Origin: Microlunatus elymi
Lineage (GTDB): Bacteria > Actinomycetota > Actinomycetes > Propionibacteriales > Propionibacteriaceae
Assembly (NCBI RefSeq): GCF_007362775.1
Contig: NZ_CP041692.1
Span: 868,001 to 932,000, forward strand
Direction: 5' to 3'
Length of the DNA stretch: 64,000 nt
Shown here in pieces: positions 62,229 to 64,000 of the stretch. A model generated the notes under the pieces. The model saw only the letters and a program-made list of their open reading frames with translations, had not been told where the DNA came from and did no database searches. Each line of letters starts with the position of its first letter. The first letter of the stretch is position 1. The position numbers were made by a program, and so were the translations under genes.

Positions 62229-63224
62229 TCATCGCCAGAGATCACGGATCGGGGTAGCGGTGGCGCTGTGCCCGAGTCGGGGCAGCCGGTAGGTGTCCTC
62301 GAGCAGGCGCAGCAACGAGTAGTGGGTGACGCGCTCGCTGATCGTGCCGACGCGTACGTGATCTCCGACGATCACGGTCGGCACCACGTTGTCGGCCGTC
62401 TTGTCGTCCTCGTCCGCGGTGATGATCAACAAGCTGTTGTGCGTACGGGCCCAGGTCACGTAGCGGGACAGATGCTGTTGGAGCCAGCTGTCGGCTTGGC
62501 CGATCGTGCCGTCGTGCATGTCGTGATCAAGATCGGGAATCACGAACGCCACCGTGGGCAGCTTGTTGTAGTCGGACGGGAAGTCCTGCAGCGGTCGACT
62601 GGTGGCTGCCGGCAGATCGGTGAAGTTCGTCCACGGCGCATGCTTGCGGGCATAGCTGCCGGAGCGGCACACCGTCGATCCCGGCTTCGGCAGGCCTTCC
62701 GCATACCCGGCGAAGGAGCGGTGGTGCGACCTCAGTTCGGAGCCAAGGTTCGGCCTTGTGAATCGGTGCGGGCAGGAGTCGTCGCGGACCTGTTGGGTCG
62801 AGCCGGAGAACAGCGCCAGATAGTTCGGCTGACTGGGATGCGTGATCGCGTGATAGTGGCTGAACCGCGCGCCGGTCGCGGCGAGATGGCGAAGGTACGG
62901 CGCGGAGCTGCTGCCGAGCACCTCGGCCGACGAATGGTTCTCCTCGACCACGATCAGCACATGCGCGGGTCGTACGACCAGGCTTGCGGCCTGGGCAAGG
63001 GTCGGCCCGGTTCGCGACGCTCGACTTGGTGACGTGGCGCCGGCCGTTGGTGCGGGACTTGTTGCTGGTGTGGGACTGGTCCCGACGGCACGCCCGGACA
63101 CGGAGTGATCGGCACGGTGGGCGCCGACCGAGGCGGCAGGCGCGCCGCAGGCAGTGATCGACAACGTCAGCCAGCACGCGCAGACGGCGAACGCGACGCG
63201 GGATCGATGGTGAGTCACACTCAT
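62229..63224 (-). CDS. Secreted phosphoesterase-family lipoprotein (acid phosphatase-like)
   Basis: This 331-residue protein has a lipobox-type signal (LTLSITACGA), a Ser/Thr/Pro spacer and a phosphoesterase-family (PF04185-like) domain: VLIVVEENHSSAEVLGSSSAPYLRHLAATGARFSHYHAITHPSQPNYLALFSGS (metal and catalytic Thr/Ser region), VIPDLDHDMHDGT and LIITADEDDKTADNVVPTVIVG. It could be an acid phosphatase or phospholipase C-like enzyme at the cell surface. It sits on the opposite strand between folE and folP, splitting the usual folate operon. Confidence 0.82.
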   Translation of the reverse strand: MSVTHHRSRVAFAVCACWLTLSITACGAPAASVGAHRADHSVSGRAVGTSPTPATSPAPTAGATSPSRASRTGPTLAQAASLVVRPAHVLIVVEENHSSAEVLGSSSAPYLRHLAATGARFSHYHAITHPSQPNYLALFSGSTQQVRDDSCPHRFTRPNLGSELRSHHRSFAGYAEGLPKPGSTVCRSGSYARKHAPWTNFTDLPAATSRPLQDFPSDYNKLPTVAFVIPDLDHDMHDGTIGQADSWLQQHLSRYVTWARTHNSLLIITADEDDKTADNVVPTVIVGDHVRVGTISERVTHYSLLRLLEDTYRLPRLGHSATATPIRDLWR

Positions 63225-63317
63225 GCCGCCCTCCGATCGGGTTGCTCGACCCGTTGCCGGAGAGTCGAGGAAGTGGCGGGCTCCGGTTCCATCATCAGCC
63301 CAATAGGGTGTGTTGGC

Positions 63318-64000
63318 GTGAACCAGTTTCCCGTCGTCGCCGGCCTGCCCGCGCCGGGCCGAACAGTGGTGATGGGCGTGGTCAACGTGACGCCGGACTC
63401 GTTCTCCGACGGCGGCGACTTCTTCCGCGTCGACAAGGCGATCCAGCACGGTCGCGACCTGATCGCCGAGGGCGCCGACCTCGTCGACGTCGGTGGCGAG
63501 TCCACCCGGCCGGGCGCTGTCCGGGTGGATCAGGACGAGGAACTGCGCCGCGTCATTCCGGTGATCACCGAACTCGCCGCCGAACCAGAGGTCCGTACCG
63601 GTCGAGTCGCGATCAGTGTGGACACCATGCGGCCGGCGGTGGCGCGCCAGGCGGTCGCAGCAGGGGCGAAGTTGATCAACGACGTGTCCGGCGGCCAGGC
63701 CGACCCGGCCATGATCCCGACCGCCGCCGAACTCGGCTGTGCCTACGTACTGATGCACTGGCGCGGGCATTCGGCCGACATGCAGAGCCGCGCGCACTAC
63801 ACCGATGTGGCGGCCGAGGTACGCGACGAGCTGGCCCGGCAGGCCGAACACGCGCTGGCCGCCGGCATCGCCGAGGATCGACTGATCCTGGATCCCGGAT
63901 TCGGATTCGCCAAGACCGGCGAGCACAACTGGGAGTTGTTGCAGCACCTCGACGTGATCGCCTCCCTCGGCCGCCCGCTGCTGTTCGGCGTGTCCCGCAA
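63318..64000 (+). CDS. folP: Dihydropteroate synthase, 3' end outside window
   Basis: From GTG 63318 there are 227 complete codons without a stop. Motifs: VVMGVVNVTPDSFSDGGDFF, DLVDVGGESTRPGAVRVD, KLINDVSGGQ and RLILDPGFGFAKTGEHNWELL, all diagnostic for dihydropteroate synthase. It condenses pterin pyrophosphate with p-aminobenzoate and is the sulfonamide target. The last visible residues are FGVSRK. Confidence 0.93.
   Translation, partial: MNQFPVVAGLPAPGRTVVMGVVNVTPDSFSDGGDFFRVDKAIQHGRDLIAEGADLVDVGGESTRPGAVRVDQDEELRRVIPVITELAAEPEVRTGRVAISVDTMRPAVARQAVAAGAKLINDVSGGQADPAMIPTAAELGCAYVLMHWRGHSADMQSRAHYTDVAAEVRDELARQAEHALAAGIAEDRLILDPGFGFAKTGEHNWELLQHLDVIASLGRPLLFGVSR

Overview
The window is high-GC actinobacterial chromosome. 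The core-gene content (hpt, ftsH, folE and folP in order, with tilS, a dacB-type D-Ala-D-Ala carboxypeptidase, a single-domain inorganic pyrophosphatase and a DUF2342 metalloprotease) and the style of the secreted glycoside hydrolases suggest a soil Propionibacteriales, perhaps a Microlunatus relative. The genus is an inference. A second genome-wide hint is a heavy use of GATC-centred words, visible even in synonymous codon choices.

1-10,282: right end of an actinomycete integrative and conjugative element. It carries an FtsK/TraSA-type translocase (cut by the left edge), a small Cys-rich protein, a Pra-like activator, an excisionase-like HTH protein, an XRE regulator and a Rv2179c-like exonuclease. 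Two 18-bp palindromes sit in the pra promoter and a related third site sits in front of the excisionase-like gene, so the two units are probably co-regulated. The cargo is a three-gene ABC-3C (ABC-three-component) operon of lower GC: DUF4297-like nuclease, middle component and DUF3732 ATPase, a predicted defence system. An intact IS481-like element with a 15-bp target duplication follows. The island ends in a truncated 3' half of a tRNA-Thr(CGT) gene at 10,239-10,282, the expected attR. Integrase and attL must lie left of the window.

10,283-29,742: polysaccharide-degradation and surface region. It has a frameshifted sulfatase, a DUF4234 membrane protein, a twice-frameshifted LPNTG/TQXA adhesin, a GH78 rhamnosidase and a GH2 enzyme with LacI-type operators, a nucleoside-kinase-like protein, an ArsR/MFS pair (MFS frameshifted), a 1,487-residue secreted LamG/PKD protein, a lipoprotein and two tandem GH6 cellulase-family enzymes. 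All four frameshifts are repaired by adding one base, at C or G runs, so assembly error is a serious alternative to pseudogenisation.

29,786-44,984: exopolysaccharide locus. It holds an initiating glycosyl-phosphotransferase, tyrosine-kinase/chain-length and phosphatase genes, flippase, polymerase/ligase-like protein, three glycosyltransferases, an oxidoreductase, a TIM-barrel protein and a tightly overlapping tail with sulfotransferase, APH-fold kinase and hexapeptide acyltransferase. The product is probably a sulfated or acylated extracellular polysaccharide.

44,985-64,000: mostly housekeeping genes (phosphatase, deacetylase, TRM11-like methyltransferase, pyrophosphatase, DacB, tilS, hpt, ftsH, folE, folP cut by the right edge). 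A fused GT2-GT4 glycosyltransferase, two DinB-like proteins, a methyltransferase, a flavin-type oxidoreductase and a secreted phosphoesterase interrupt the usual order. Several repeats occur here: REP-like words, a 25-bp inverted repeat straddling the tilS stop codon, and a degenerate array of about 53-bp direct repeats.
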